Part shown: piece after piece, positions 1 through 8,803 of the stretch
Layout of the letters: each line of letters begins with the position of its first letter
How positions within the stretch are numbered: position 1 is the stretch's first letter
Source: JAGPCK01 sp964535575
Lineage (GTDB): Bacteria > Bacteroidota > Bacteroidia > UKL13-3
DNA: 64,000 nucleotides
Assembly: GCA_964535575.1 (NCBI GenBank)
Contig: CAZHTC010000001.1
Coordinates: forward strand, 372,001-436,000
Direction: 5' to 3'
Translations under genes and position numbers: made by a program
The notes under the pieces: model-generated
What the model was told of the DNA's origin: nothing
Databases searched by the model: none
What the model saw: only the letters and a program-made list of their open reading frames with translations

Positions 1-522
1 CGCAGCATTCGTGCCGGATTAAACCAGGTCCCGATTAACGGTAAAATTGATAAAATAGAATTTAACGGACGCCTGTGTCATGTGGTGGATTATAAAACAG
101 GGCAGTTTAAAAATGCAAAGAAAAAATTAAATCCTCCATTAAAGGGCGAACTCCCGGAAAATGCCACCTATGAAGATAAGTTTGGTGGCGATTACTGGCG
201 CCAGGCAGTGTTTTACAAAATTTTAATGGATGCCGAACAAAGTAAGCAATGGGAAATGGTAAGTGCCGAATTTGACTTTATTGAACCTACCGACAAAGAA
301 GGGAAAATATTTGAAAAAGTGCGGATAGAAATTACTTCTGACGACCTTACCATAGTAAAAGGTCAAATTACGGATACCTATACCCGCATTCAAAACAAAG
401 AGTTTGATAAAGGATGCGGAGAACCAGATTGCAAGTGGTGTACCTTTGTAAAAAACTATATTCATCAGGATACCACAACAGATGAGGAACTGCTGAAAGC
501 CGATGAGGATTGGGAGGCCTGA
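1..522 (+). CDS. RecB-type PD-(D/E)XK nuclease domain, 3' end of a UvrD/AddA-like helicase-nuclease gene (partial)
   Basis: The frame is open from base 1, so the start lies left of the window. The visible part reads GKIDKIEFNG, then VVDYKTG, then GDYWRQAVFYKIL. These match the catalytic D...(D/E)xK core and the downstream Q-x3-Y motif of RecB-family nucleases. Near the end, CGEPDCKWCTF resembles the cysteine cluster that closes many such domains and can hold an iron-sulfur cluster. In Bacteroidota this domain usually ends a UvrD-type ATP-dependent helicase (AddA-like) acting in double-strand-break processing. The helicase part is not visible, so a stand-alone nuclease remains possible. Confidence 0.8.
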   Translation, partial: RSIRAGLNQVPINGKIDKIEFNGRLCHVVDYKTGQFKNAKKKLNPPLKGELPENATYEDKFGGDYWRQAVFYKILMDAEQSKQWEMVSAEFDFIEPTDKEGKIFEKVRIEITSDDLTIVKGQITDTYTRIQNKEFDKGCGEPDCKWCTFVKNYIHQDTTTDEELLKADEDWEA

Positions 523-570
523 GGCACGTAAAAGGAAAAATGCAAAACAATATTTTCATGTCTGTACCCT

Positions 571-600
571 TTTGATTTTACTTACTTTTCCCCATCTTTG
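571..600 (+). promoter_or_regulatory. Bacteroidota-type promoter for the SIMPL-domain gene
   Basis: A TTTG at 571-574 is followed after 18 bases by CATCTTTG at 593-600, a 7/8 match to the -7 consensus TAnnTTTG. The ATG of the next gene is 19 bases further on. Assigned by sequence match only. Confidence 0.55.
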
Positions 601-619
601 ATTACTCAATTAACATTAC

Positions 620-1348
620 ATGAAAACACACCTCAATGCGCTTATTACAGCCGTTGCCATTATTGCAACCGCTTACTTGCTGGCCAATGCGTTTCAAAAC
701 AGAAATAAATCATCCAATTGTATAGCCGTAACCGGATTGGGAAGTAAAAACTTTGTTTCTGATTTAATTGTATGGAGCGGTTCGTTCACTGAAAAAAATC
801 CAAACCTCAAAGAGGCATACGCACAATTAGATAAGGATCGGGAAAGTATCAGAAGCTATATGATATCAAAAGGGATTAAACCGGAAAATATTATTTTCAC
901 CTCTGTTGATATTAATGAAGAATATGACGATGTTTTTGAAAAAGGAGTAAGAATAAAATCCGTATTTAAAGGGTATCGGTTAGGTCAAAATGTACAGATA
1001 GAATCAAACGATGTAGATAAAGTAGAAAATGTGTCGCGCGAGGTAACCGAACTGATAAATTCGGGCATTCAATTCTATTCAAACAATCCGCAGTATTACT
1101 ATACCAAACTGGCCGCCTTAAAAATTGAAATGATTGCCGAGGCTACCAAAGATGCCAGCGAACGGGCCAAACGTATTGCCGAAAATGCAGGAAGCAAAGT
1201 AGGGAAACTGAAAAAAGCCGATATGGGTGTGTTCCAGATTGTAGCGCAAAACTCATCCGAAGAATATTCATGGGGAGGCTCATTTAATACCACTTCGAAG
1301 CGAAAAACAGCCACCATAACGGTAAAACTGGAGTACGAAACAGATTAA
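620..1348 (+). CDS. SIMPL domain-containing protein (DUF541)
   Basis: A 242-residue protein with an N-terminal hydrophobic anchor (about residues 7-25), followed by a periplasmic SIMPL/DUF541 domain covering most of the rest. Typical family features are the early VTGLGSKNF strand, the RESIRSYMISKGIKPENI helix-turn, and the late AKRIAENAGSKVGKLKKA segment. SIMPL proteins form periplasmic or outer-membrane oligomers, and their molecular role is poorly defined. The ATG lies 19 bases after a good promoter -7 element. The next gene follows after 41 bases in the same direction and may be co-transcribed. Confidence 0.85.
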   Translation: MKTHLNALITAVAIIATAYLLANAFQNRNKSSNCIAVTGLGSKNFVSDLIVWSGSFTEKNPNLKEAYAQLDKDRESIRSYMISKGIKPENIIFTSVDINEEYDDVFEKGVRIKSVFKGYRLGQNVQIESNDVDKVENVSREVTELINSGIQFYSNNPQYYYTKLAALKIEMIAEATKDASERAKRIAENAGSKVGKLKKADMGVFQIVAQNSSEEYSWGGSFNTTSKRKTATITVKLEYETD

Positions 1349-1389
1349 TTCTGTTTCAACGTTTTTCTTACCCAAACTAATCGGTATTT

Positions 1390-1806
1390 ATGCATAAAGT
1401 ATTGAATGAAACTTCTGATATTATTGAAGGAGAAATTGCCGACTATATAATGAGCCCCGAAGGCATATTAATTTCTTACTCCAAACCGGTAAAACGAACG
1501 GTACAAAATATCACAGGTAATGTTGAGTTGGTAAAAAAGATAAGCGGAAACCTAAGGGTGCCGTTATTAATTTACCTGTGCAACTCTCCCGTTCCCAATA
1601 AAGCTACCCGCGTTTTTTCGGCACAACAGATACCAGTTATCTATTCGGCTATGGCATTGGTTTCAAAACCGGGATTAGCCAATCTGATTATGAAAATGGT
1701 ATTCGCACTTCAACCTCCGCCTGTACCAACCCGCTCCTTTACCAATGATGTAGAAGCATGGAATTGGTTGTTGCAGTTTACATATGATGAAAAAAAAAAT
1801 ACCTGA
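1390..1806 (+). CDS. Small cytosolic protein, DUF7793/STAS-SEC14-like
   Basis: A 138-residue protein with no signal peptide or membrane segment. The alternating hydrophobic strands and helices, with the central LRVPLLIYLCNSPVPNKATR and the terminal FTNDVEAWNWLLQF, resemble the small Bacteroidota proteins annotated as STAS/SEC14-like or DUF7793. That assignment is from memory of the family pattern. No catalytic residues are apparent. It ends two bases before the convergent metal-efflux operon. Function unknown. Confidence 0.7.
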   Translation: MHKVLNETSDIIEGEIADYIMSPEGILISYSKPVKRTVQNITGNVELVKKISGNLRVPLLIYLCNSPVPNKATRVFSAQQIPVIYSAMALVSKPGLANLIMKMVFALQPPPVPTRSFTNDVEAWNWLLQFTYDEKKNT

Positions 1807-1808
1807 TT

Positions 1809-2984
1809 TTAATCTTCAGTCATTTCTGCTTTATGCGCTTCACTTTCTACCAAAAGCAATCCTTTAACCACAAACAACGCATCCGCAGGAACGGATGATA
1901 CTAATTCAAAGGCGTTGTTCTCTTCGTTTTGTGATAAAAGTTTTACCTGTGCTTTTATAAATTTCTCGGGGGCGGTTGGCAGGCAGTAATACACGAAATG
2001 ACTATTGTCCTCGGTAATAAAAGCTGACCCCGGCAAAGTTAACTGATCGGGCAGCGTAGTCTTGAAAATTGCCTTCAAAGTCATGTCGGGCAACACCCCC
2101 TGATATAAAGTTTCAAATACCACGTGAATAATAATGGTACGGGTGGCGGGGTCCATTCCACGGCTTATAAATTCTACTTCACCTTTAACTGTTGGCAAAG
2201 TTTGATTGGTAAATGTGATGGCCACCTCCTGCCCCTCCTTTACTTTGTTGACGTCTTTTTCATATACAAAAATATCAGCATGGTAGTGATCCAGATTTAC
2301 TATATGTGCCAGTTCCATATCCGGATTTACCGACATGCCCAAACTTACCGGTAAAGCCAGCAGGTATCCGTTAATTGTGGACCGAACACTAAAAGTAGGC
2401 GACAACGGGGTTTGATCAGTAACGCTCAGACTTTGTACATCCACACCCAGGTATTTTAAACGTGCCTCTGCCGAGCGCAACCGGGTAACACATGACAGGT
2501 ATTTAGATTCGGCTTGCTGTAATTCCTTTCCTGCACTGATATCCGCCTCCTTCAATTTGCGCTGGCGTTCATAATCGCTTTTCAAAAATCCGATTTCAGC
2601 TTTTGCACTCAGGTAATTCTCCTGTAACTGAATAAACTCCCCACTGCTGATTTCCATCAATACCTGCCCTTTGCTTATTTTTTGTCCCTCAAGCACCAGA
2701 ATTTTCTGAACACTTCCGTTTATACGAGCAGTTAATATTTCTCTGTTTTGTGAAAGCACCACCACTTTTCCATTGGCCGAAAAATTAATGCTAACAGGTT
2801 TACGTTCGGCTGCTTTTACCTGCAGGTTCATCATTTTTTGTTTGTCTTTAGTAAGCATAACCGTGTTGCTCACTGCAGAATCAGCTATAACTTCGGCTTC
2901 CGGTTGCTTTTTACTGCCACATGATGAAATGACGATTGCCAGTAAAAATATTAATTGATAATTTATGATTCGAATGGTGTTCAT
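1809..2984 (-). CDS. Efflux RND transporter periplasmic adaptor subunit, CusB/CzcB-like lipoprotein
   Basis: A 391-residue membrane-fusion protein that would link the inner-membrane RND pump to an outer-membrane channel. The first 22 residues are a lipoprotein signal with the lipobox cysteine at residue 22 (VISSCGS). After it come the barrel-sandwich half-motif (ARINGSVQKILVLEGQKI), a coiled-coil hairpin (about residues 110-180), the returning lipoyl half, and a beta-barrel domain (KDVNKVKEGQEVAITF). The start lies three bases after the stop of the pump gene, so the two form an operon with the pump first. No His-rich metal-binding N-terminus is visible, so the substrate cannot be read from this subunit. 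Confidence 0.9.
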   Translation of the reverse strand: MNTIRIINYQLIFLLAIVISSCGSKKQPEAEVIADSAVSNTVMLTKDKQKMMNLQVKAAERKPVSINFSANGKVVVLSQNREILTARINGSVQKILVLEGQKISKGQVLMEISSGEFIQLQENYLSAKAEIGFLKSDYERQRKLKEADISAGKELQQAESKYLSCVTRLRSAEARLKYLGVDVQSLSVTDQTPLSPTFSVRSTINGYLLALPVSLGMSVNPDMELAHIVNLDHYHADIFVYEKDVNKVKEGQEVAITFTNQTLPTVKGEVEFISRGMDPATRTIIIHVVFETLYQGVLPDMTLKAIFKTTLPDQLTLPGSAFITEDNSHFVYYCLPTAPEKFIKAQVKLLSQNEENNAFELVSSVPADALFVVKGLLLVESEAHKAEMTED

Positions 2985-2987
2985 TTG

Positions 2988-5900
2988 CTATTCTCCTTTA
3001 AGGTAAAGTAATTGAGATAAACTTAAATTATATTGAAGTACTGCATCAAAATAGGCAATTTCAATTTCATATGATTTAGATAAATTATACAGGTAACGAA
3101 ATAAATCAAGTTCTCCTGCCCTGAACCCGATAAGGGAAGCTTTTCGCAAGGATTCGGCTTGCTTATTTGCGGTTTCTTCAAAATACCGGATGGTTTGTAC
3201 ACTTTGCAGGTAATTATTTTCAGCCTGCAAAAAATGGCTCTGCAAGGTTGTACTTGTAAGCTTAAGCTGCTGTTCGTTGCGCTGCACTTCCATTTTGGCT
3301 ACATTCACTTTGTGTATACGATTCCAAAATGTAATGGGAAAACGAATTCCATACTCCAGTCGGTAAACTGTGGGTGTGTTGGGGGCAGCCTGATTAAAAT
3401 AACCGAAAGTGAAACCGGGCACTGATTTCCATTTCTCCAGTGTTAGATTTTTCTCACTAAATACCTTTTGCTGCTGCATGTATCCTAATACCGGATTTTT
3501 GCTTTGTACCGCCATAGAATCGGGAAGTATGGCCGTCATTTTAAAAAGAGAAAACTGTGTGGCAACAATTTCCATTTTTATGCCGGTGAACAGCCTGAAC
3601 CTTGTAAGCACATTCTTGAAACGGGTGCGTGCATTATCCAGTTCATTATGCCTACTGCGGTAATCTGTTTCAGCAGTGAGCAAATCCATTCCTGATATCG
3701 CGCCCAGTTTTCTGCTATATAACGCTGCCTGATAAATGGCCTGGTATGCGCTGTCCTGTTCCTGCATTTTTTGCAGCACCATCGCTTCGTAAATCAATTG
3801 AAAATACACATCGCGCACCTGTTTTATTAACTCTGCTCTGGTAAGGTCCTTTTGTTTTATGGCCACCTGCACGGCCTGTTTTCCGGCTGCATAAGCACTA
3901 CTATATGCCAGCGGAAAATCTATTGGCTGCAACAGAGCCGGCCGCATTTGATTGCCGGTTGGTGCCTGTACCAGAATATCCAGACTGGGCAACGAAAAGG
4001 CCGTTTTTGCCAATTGTTGTTGTTGCTGCACCTGTTGCTGCGCAATAACCATTGCCGGGTAATTGGCCAGTGATGAATCAATGGCCTGCTGAAGGGTGAT
4101 GCCCTGTGCTGCGGCCTGCTTAGGAATTCCTGCAAACAATAAGAAAGTAACAGTTATTATTTTACCTAAAAAACCATCTTTTTTACGTTCAACCATATAA
4201 TACAAAACGGGGAGAACAAGCAAGGTGAGAATAGTAGAAGAAAGAAGACCACCAATAACCACAGTTGCCAACGGCTTTTGCACCTCAGCTCCGGCTCCGT
4301 TGGATAATGCCATTGGTAAAAATCCGATGGAAGCTACCATAGCCGTCATCACTACCGGACGAAATCGATCACTAACGCCTTTCATTATGCGTTGTCTTAC
4401 ATCATACCCTTCGTTCTTAAGCGAGTTAAAATAAGAAATAAGTACTATCCCGTTCAGCACGGCTACCCCGAATAAAGCGATAAATCCAACTCCGGCAGAA
4501 ATACTGAATGGCATATTGCGTAACCAAAGCGAAACCACTCCGCCAAAAGTAGCTAACGGAATAGCGGTGAATATTAATAATGTTTGTTTCACCGAGTTGA
4601 AACTTAAAAACAACAAAAAGAAAATAACCAATAATGCAACAGGCAGTACCACAGCAAGCCTTTCTTTGGCATGTTGCAGGTTTTCAAACTGCCCTCCATA
4701 GGTAAGGTAATATCCCGATGGTAGCTGAAGTTTTGATTCTAGAATTTTCTGAATTTCTTCTACCACACTTTGTACATCGCGCTCGCGTACGTTGAACCCT
4801 ACGCTAATTTTGCGCTTTGTATCATCGCGGCCAATCTCGGCAGGACCTTTTATTACTTCTATCTCGGCCAGCTCTTTTAACGGTACGGGAATACCCTGAC
4901 TGTTGTTCACATAAAGATTTTTAAAATCCTCCATATGGTCGCGATACTCATCTTCAAACTTCACCAACAAATCAAACCCCTGTTCATTCTCGAAAATAAC
5001 TCCCGCTTTTCTTCCGGCAATAGCTGTTTCAATATATTTGCTAACGGTGTTTACCGATATTCCATACGTGGCAAGTTGCGAACGGTTATAGGTAATTTGT
5101 ATTTGAGGGAGGCCGGTGAGTTTCTGCGCCTGCACGTCTTTTACTCCTTTCACATCCTGAATTAATCCTGCAATTTCCTCTGCTTTTGCGCTGAGCATAT
5201 CAAGATCTTTCCCGTATAATTTCACAACTACATCCGTTTTGGCATTCGTCATTAGTTCATTAAACCGCATTTGAATAGGTTGCTGTAAAGAGAATGCCAC
5301 ACCCGGAATATCTTCGAGTACTTTTTCAATGGCTGCATCTAGTTCAGTCTTGTTAGAAGCCTTTTTCCACTCCTCCCGCGGATTCAAAACAATAATAACA
5401 TCCATTGCTTCTATCGGCATGGGGTCGGTAGGAATTTCTGAAGTGCCTATTTTTGCCACTACCGTTTTTATTTCAGCCGGAAATTCAGAAAGCAGTTTTT
5501 TCTCAACGGCCTTTGACACTTCAATACTTTGAGTAAGTGAAGAACCGGGAATTAAACGGGTTTCAAGAGCATAATCTCCCTCGTCAAGTGTAGGTAAAAA
5601 CTCCCCTCCCATGGTGTTGAATAAAATAAATGACCCTATCATCAATACCAGTGAAGTAATCACCACCTTAATGCGGTTGTGCAGAAAAAATTCAACTACC
5701 GGCAAATAGGATTTACGTAAGCGATTAATGAGCCGGTCGGCAAATGTTTCTTTTTCCTCATGATCAAATTTTAAAACCAATGCACTCATCATAGGCACAT
5801 AGGTAAGCGACAGAATAAAGGCACCTATAATAGCGAATGAAACTGTCATTGCCATTGGTTTAAACATTTTCCCCTCAATACCGGTTAAAGCAAGTATGGG

Positions 5901-7286
5901 CATGTAAACAATTAAAATGATAATTTGTCCGAAGGCCGCACTGCTCATAATTTCTCCTGCACCTTTCCGTACCGTTTCTTCAAACTGGCTTCGGGTTTCA
6001 AATTTTCCTATTTGATGCAATCGTTCATTAATTTTCCGTACTACAATTTCGACAATGATTACCGCACCATCTACAATCAATCCAAAATCTATGGCTCCTA
6101 AACTCATTAAATTACCCGATACGCCAAACAAACCCATCATTCCAATAGCGAATAACATAGACAAGGGAATAACAGAAGCTACTAATAAGCCGGCTCGTAT
6201 ATTGCCCAGTAATAAAATAAGTACCAGAATTACAATAAGCCCTCCTTCAATTAAATTCTGACTAACGGTATTGATGGCCTTTTTTACAAGTACCTCCCGG
6301 TCTAAAAAAGATTCAATCACCAATCCTTTGGGAAGCGTTTTTTGCAGTTCTTTTATACGCACCTTCACCCGGTCAATAACACTCGATGAGTTCTCCCCCT
6401 TAAGCATGAGGATAATTCCGCCAACCACTTCCCCTTTTCCATCCTGTGTCATGGCACCATACCTGTTGGCATGAGAGAGTTCGACAGTGCCGATATCTTT
6501 AATAAGAACAGGAATTCCATTTACACTTCGTACCACGGTATTCCCTATATCTTCGTTGGTTTGAGCCATACCAATTCCCCGGATAAAATACGCCTTATCC
6601 TCCTTTTCAATGTACGATGCTCCTGTATTGCTGCTACCATTTTCGAGAGCCGCAAATACTTCATCAAGGCTAACGTGCAACGATTGCAACAACTGAGGAT
6701 TTACCCGCACGTGGTATTGTTTCATGTATCCGCCAAACGAACTTACATCGGCCACCCCGGCAACACGAAGTAATTCGCGCTTTAGTTGCCAGTCCTGAAT
6801 GGTGCGTAAATCATAAAGCGACCAGCTTGAATCGTTTTTATTTATTGGACGAATAACATATTGAAAAATTTCACTTAATCCAGTACTCACGGGAGCAAGT
6901 TCGGGCGTTCCAACTCCTGCCGGAATATTTCCCTCGGCCGATTTTAAACGCTCGCTTACCTGAGCCCTTGCCCAGTAAACATCCGTGGCATCGTCAAAAA
7001 CCAGGGTAACCACTGAAAGTCCGAACCTTGAAATGGAACGTGTTTCTTCGAGCCCCGGAATATTTGCCGTTGCCACTTCAATAGGGTAGGTAATGAATTT
7101 CTCTATCTCAAGCGAGGCCAGATTAGGGCTCTGCGTAATTACCTGCACTTGGTTGTTGGTAATATCGGGCACCGCATCAATAGGAAGGGACACAAAAGAA
7201 CCGATACCCCATCCTATTAAGAAGAGCACTCCGAAAATCACCAGTAATTTATTGCGGATACTGAATCCGATGATATGATTTAACAT
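2988..7286 (-). CDS. CzcA/CusA-family heavy-metal RND efflux pump fused to a C-terminal TolC-like outer-membrane factor
   Basis: A 1432-residue fusion. Residues 1 to about 1028 are a complete HME-RND pump with the family motif DFGLIVDGAVIIVE, where D400 and D406 match the proton-relay aspartates of CzcA/CusA. RFNELMTNAKTDVVVKLYG resembles CzcA/CnrA, and the equivalent of the first CusA methionine site (ALETRLIPG) has no Met, which favours divalent zinc/cobalt/nickel-type ions over copper. Residues about 1040-1056 form a hydrophobic stretch ending KQAAAQG, like a signal peptide, and lead into a roughly 375-residue TolC-type domain (ITLQQAIDSSLANYP to the end). The adaptor follows after three bases. 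Such fusions are known in Bacteroidota. How one chain reaches both membranes is unclear; cleavage at the internal signal is an inference. Confidence 0.93.
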   Translation of the reverse strand: MLNHIIGFSIRNKLLVIFGVLFLIGWGIGSFVSLPIDAVPDITNNQVQVITQSPNLASLEIEKFITYPIEVATANIPGLEETRSISRFGLSVVTLVFDDATDVYWARAQVSERLKSAEGNIPAGVGTPELAPVSTGLSEIFQYVIRPINKNDSSWSLYDLRTIQDWQLKRELLRVAGVADVSSFGGYMKQYHVRVNPQLLQSLHVSLDEVFAALENGSSNTGASYIEKEDKAYFIRGIGMAQTNEDIGNTVVRSVNGIPVLIKDIGTVELSHANRYGAMTQDGKGEVVGGIILMLKGENSSSVIDRVKVRIKELQKTLPKGLVIESFLDREVLVKKAINTVSQNLIEGGLIVILVLILLLGNIRAGLLVASVIPLSMLFAIGMMGLFGVSGNLMSLGAIDFGLIVDGAVIIVEIVVRKINERLHQIGKFETRSQFEETVRKGAGEIMSSAAFGQIIILIVYMPILALTGIEGKMFKPMAMTVSFAIIGAFILSLTYVPMMSALVLKFDHEEKETFADRLINRLRKSYLPVVEFFLHNRIKVVITSLVLMIGSFILFNTMGGEFLPTLDEGDYALETRLIPGSSLTQSIEVSKAVEKKLLSEFPAEIKTVVAKIGTSEIPTDPMPIEAMDVIIVLNPREEWKKASNKTELDAAIEKVLEDIPGVAFSLQQPIQMRFNELMTNAKTDVVVKLYGKDLDMLSAKAEEIAGLIQDVKGVKDVQAQKLTGLPQIQITYNRSQLATYGISVNTVSKYIETAIAGRKAGVIFENEQGFDLLVKFEDEYRDHMEDFKNLYVNNSQGIPVPLKELAEIEVIKGPAEIGRDDTKRKISVGFNVRERDVQSVVEEIQKILESKLQLPSGYYLTYGGQFENLQHAKERLAVVLPVALLVIFFLLFLSFNSVKQTLLIFTAIPLATFGGVVSLWLRNMPFSISAGVGFIALFGVAVLNGIVLISYFNSLKNEGYDVRQRIMKGVSDRFRPVVMTAMVASIGFLPMALSNGAGAEVQKPLATVVIGGLLSSTILTLLVLPVLYYMVERKKDGFLGKIITVTFLLFAGIPKQAAAQGITLQQAIDSSLANYPAMVIAQQQVQQQQQLAKTAFSLPSLDILVQAPTGNQMRPALLQPIDFPLAYSSAYAAGKQAVQVAIKQKDLTRAELIKQVRDVYFQLIYEAMVLQKMQEQDSAYQAIYQAALYSRKLGAISGMDLLTAETDYRSRHNELDNARTRFKNVLTRFRLFTGIKMEIVATQFSLFKMTAILPDSMAVQSKNPVLGYMQQQKVFSEKNLTLEKWKSVPGFTFGYFNQAAPNTPTVYRLEYGIRFPITFWNRIHKVNVAKMEVQRNEQQLKLTSTTLQSHFLQAENNYLQSVQTIRYFEETANKQAESLRKASLIGFRAGELDLFRYLYNLSKSYEIEIAYFDAVLQYNLSLSQLLYLKGE

Positions 7287-7290
7287 GCAC

Positions 7291-7359
7291 TAAGAATTAA
7301 AAATAATAAAATAATGCCTGCAACAATGCATGGCATCTATCAATTGATTTTAATTCTTA
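7291..7359 (-). promoter_or_regulatory. Inverted repeat / RNA stem-loop directly upstream of the czcA-tolC fusion start
   Basis: TAAGAATTAAAA (7291-7302) and TTTTAATTCTTA (7348-7359) are a perfect 12-bp inverted repeat. Between them, ATGCC (7314-7318) and GGCAT (7332-7336) could form an inner stem. On the minus-strand transcript the hairpin begins at the stop codon of the small upstream protein and ends four bases before the pump ATG. No U-tract follows, so it does not look like a simple terminator. It could be a regulator site or a translation-controlling RNA structure. Confidence 0.5.
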
Positions 7360-7734
7360 AACCCTTGGAGGCTGAAAAATGGGATTTTGTGAGCTAAAAA
7401 AGTAAATTGGATGTGCGTAGGCAACTGGAATAAACTCTGAATACGGAACAACTACAGAAGGTACTCCGCTTTCATTACAAGTATAAACTACCGTTAACGG
7501 GCAACTATGAAAAAACGGAAGGTCTTTGTGTTCTTCCGTTTTTGTATGTTCTGTTTGGTCTGTGTAATGAGCTATCAGGAAATCGATAAAACTGAGTGAA
7601 TCAGTTGTGCGATCGTGCTCAAAATAGTGTTTAATCAAAGCGGGTATCTTTACCAATTCATGTATATCATTATTGGGAAGCATACTTGTCCCCATCATGA
7701 ACACCGAAATAAAAAGTAAAAATGACCTTTTCAC
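7357..7734 (-). CDS. Small exported His/Cys-containing protein preceding the metal-efflux operon
   Basis: The open frame extends to 7758, but a -7 element lies inside that extension, so the GTG at 7734-7732 is the likely start, giving about 125 residues. The N-terminus (KRSFLLFISVFMMGTS) is a short signal or membrane anchor. The rest holds several His (HELVKI, KHYFEHDR, AHYTDQTEHTKTEEHKD) and two Cys in FFHSCPLTVVYTC. Similar small proteins often precede CusA/CzcA operons in Bacteroidota. A periplasmic metal-binding or sensing role is inferred from this composition and position only. Confidence 0.65.
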   Translation of the reverse strand: MKRSFLLFISVFMMGTSMLPNNDIHELVKIPALIKHYFEHDRTTDSLSFIDFLIAHYTDQTEHTKTEEHKDLPFFHSCPLTVVYTCNESGVPSVVVPYSEFIPVAYAHPIYFFSSQNPIFQPPRV

Positions 7735-7738
7735 GCTG

Positions 7739-7746
7739 CAAATATA
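7739..7746 (-). promoter_or_regulatory. Consensus -7 element (TATATTTG) for the metal-efflux locus
   Basis: The minus strand reads TATATTTG, an exact TAnnTTTG match, followed by CAGC and then the GTG start at 7734. No convincing TTG sits 17-23 bases upstream. The four-base spacing implies little or no 5' leader. Confidence 0.5.
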
Positions 7747-7862
7747 TACAAAAACCAACTTAACCCGATTACCATCGCCATGCCAATAATTGCTTAGCTG
7801 ATAATTATCATGGGAATATGCCTTATAAATTTACTAACTTGCTGCCAGCATTCCGCCCTTAC

Positions 7863-8342
7863 ATGAAGTATTTTGTTGTAATTATTCTGTTTCTCTCCCA
7901 GCTAAATCAGCTGTGTGCCCAATCGCGTACCGATTCAATTACTGTGATCAAAAGATGGAGCACCATTTATGTTCAGCGCGGCCAAAACCTGAGCATGGGC
8001 GGTCTGTTATATATTACCAAAGACAATCCTGCCGCCTTTGCCGAAATGAAAAAGGCTCAAAACAGATATACCCTCTCTTTTTTATCTGGTTGCATTGGTG
8101 GTGCCTGTGTGGGCTATCCGGTGGGAACAGCTTTAGGAGGTGGGATACCAAACTGGAATATAGCTTTTGCCGGAGCAGCTTTTATAGGAATGAGCATTGC
8201 ATTTGAACATTCATTTAATGTACATGCAACCCGCGGAGCACGGTTGCATAATTCTTCATTAAGTGGCGGACAAAACAAAGAACCCGCCTGCCTTCATTTT
8301 AATGTGTCTCCGGTAAACATGTGTTTGTCGTATCAATTTTAG
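7863..8342 (+). CDS. Hypothetical exported protein with two glycine-rich membrane segments
   Basis: About 159 residues from the ATG at 7863; an in-frame ATG at 7818 would place non-signal sequence before the signal peptide. MKYFVVIILFLSQLNQLCAQ is a clear signal peptide. A short polar domain contains GQNLSMGGLLYITKDNP. Two Gly/Ala-rich hydrophobic stretches follow (SFLSGCIGGACVGYPVGTAL and AFAGAAFIGMSIAFEHSF), and the end is SPVNMCLSYQF, which looks like a terminal outer-membrane strand. It is recognisable as a Bacteroidota hypothetical type. Function unknown. Confidence 0.6.
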   Translation: MKYFVVIILFLSQLNQLCAQSRTDSITVIKRWSTIYVQRGQNLSMGGLLYITKDNPAAFAEMKKAQNRYTLSFLSGCIGGACVGYPVGTALGGGIPNWNIAFAGAAFIGMSIAFEHSFNVHATRGARLHNSSLSGGQNKEPACLHFNVSPVNMCLSYQF

Positions 8343-8364
8343 AATACCCCTTAGTGTAAACAAT

Positions 8365-8766
8365 ATGAATACAAAAAAAACCTTTCGCCTCGTTGACGAA
8401 TACATCAGCATCTTTCCCAAGGAGACAAAAATTAAGTTACAACAACTTAGAAACATCATTAGGGAAACAGCTCCTGAAGCAGAAGAAATAATAAGCTACA
8501 ATATGCCTGCCTATAAAACAACCGGGATACTGGTTTATTTTGCAGGATACAAAAGCCATATCGGGTTTTATCCCACTTCCTCGGGAATTACACAGTTTAA
8601 AAATGAACTTGCGGTTTATAAAAATTCGAAAGGAGCGGTACAATTTCCGTTGGATAAACCCCTGCCCGAAACATTAATTAAAAAAATGGTTCTGTATCGG
8701 TTAAGTGAAACCCGTGAGCGCGAAGCAACCAAAAAGAAACAGAAAGTGTCTGAATCAAAAAAATAG
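8365..8766 (+). CDS. DUF1801 / YdhG-like iron-chaperone-type protein
   Basis: A 133-residue soluble protein matching the DUF1801 (YdhG/Fra-like) fold: VDEYISIFPKETKIKLQQLR, then a PEAEEIISYNMPAYK segment, the FAGYKSHIGFYPTSSG core, and the tail SKGAVQFPLDKPLPETLIKK. Relatives include Bacillus YdhG and frataxin-like proteins proposed to handle intracellular iron. Many members are simply uncharacterised, so the iron role is family-level only. The C-terminal tail is Lys/Arg-rich. The next gene begins 37 bases downstream. Confidence 0.85.
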   Translation: MNTKKTFRLVDEYISIFPKETKIKLQQLRNIIRETAPEAEEIISYNMPAYKTTGILVYFAGYKSHIGFYPTSSGITQFKNELAVYKNSKGAVQFPLDKPLPETLIKKMVLYRLSETREREATKKKQKVSESKK

Positions 8767-8803
8767 AAGGCAGCAAAAACATAAACTCAAAACCCATTCT
8801 CTC

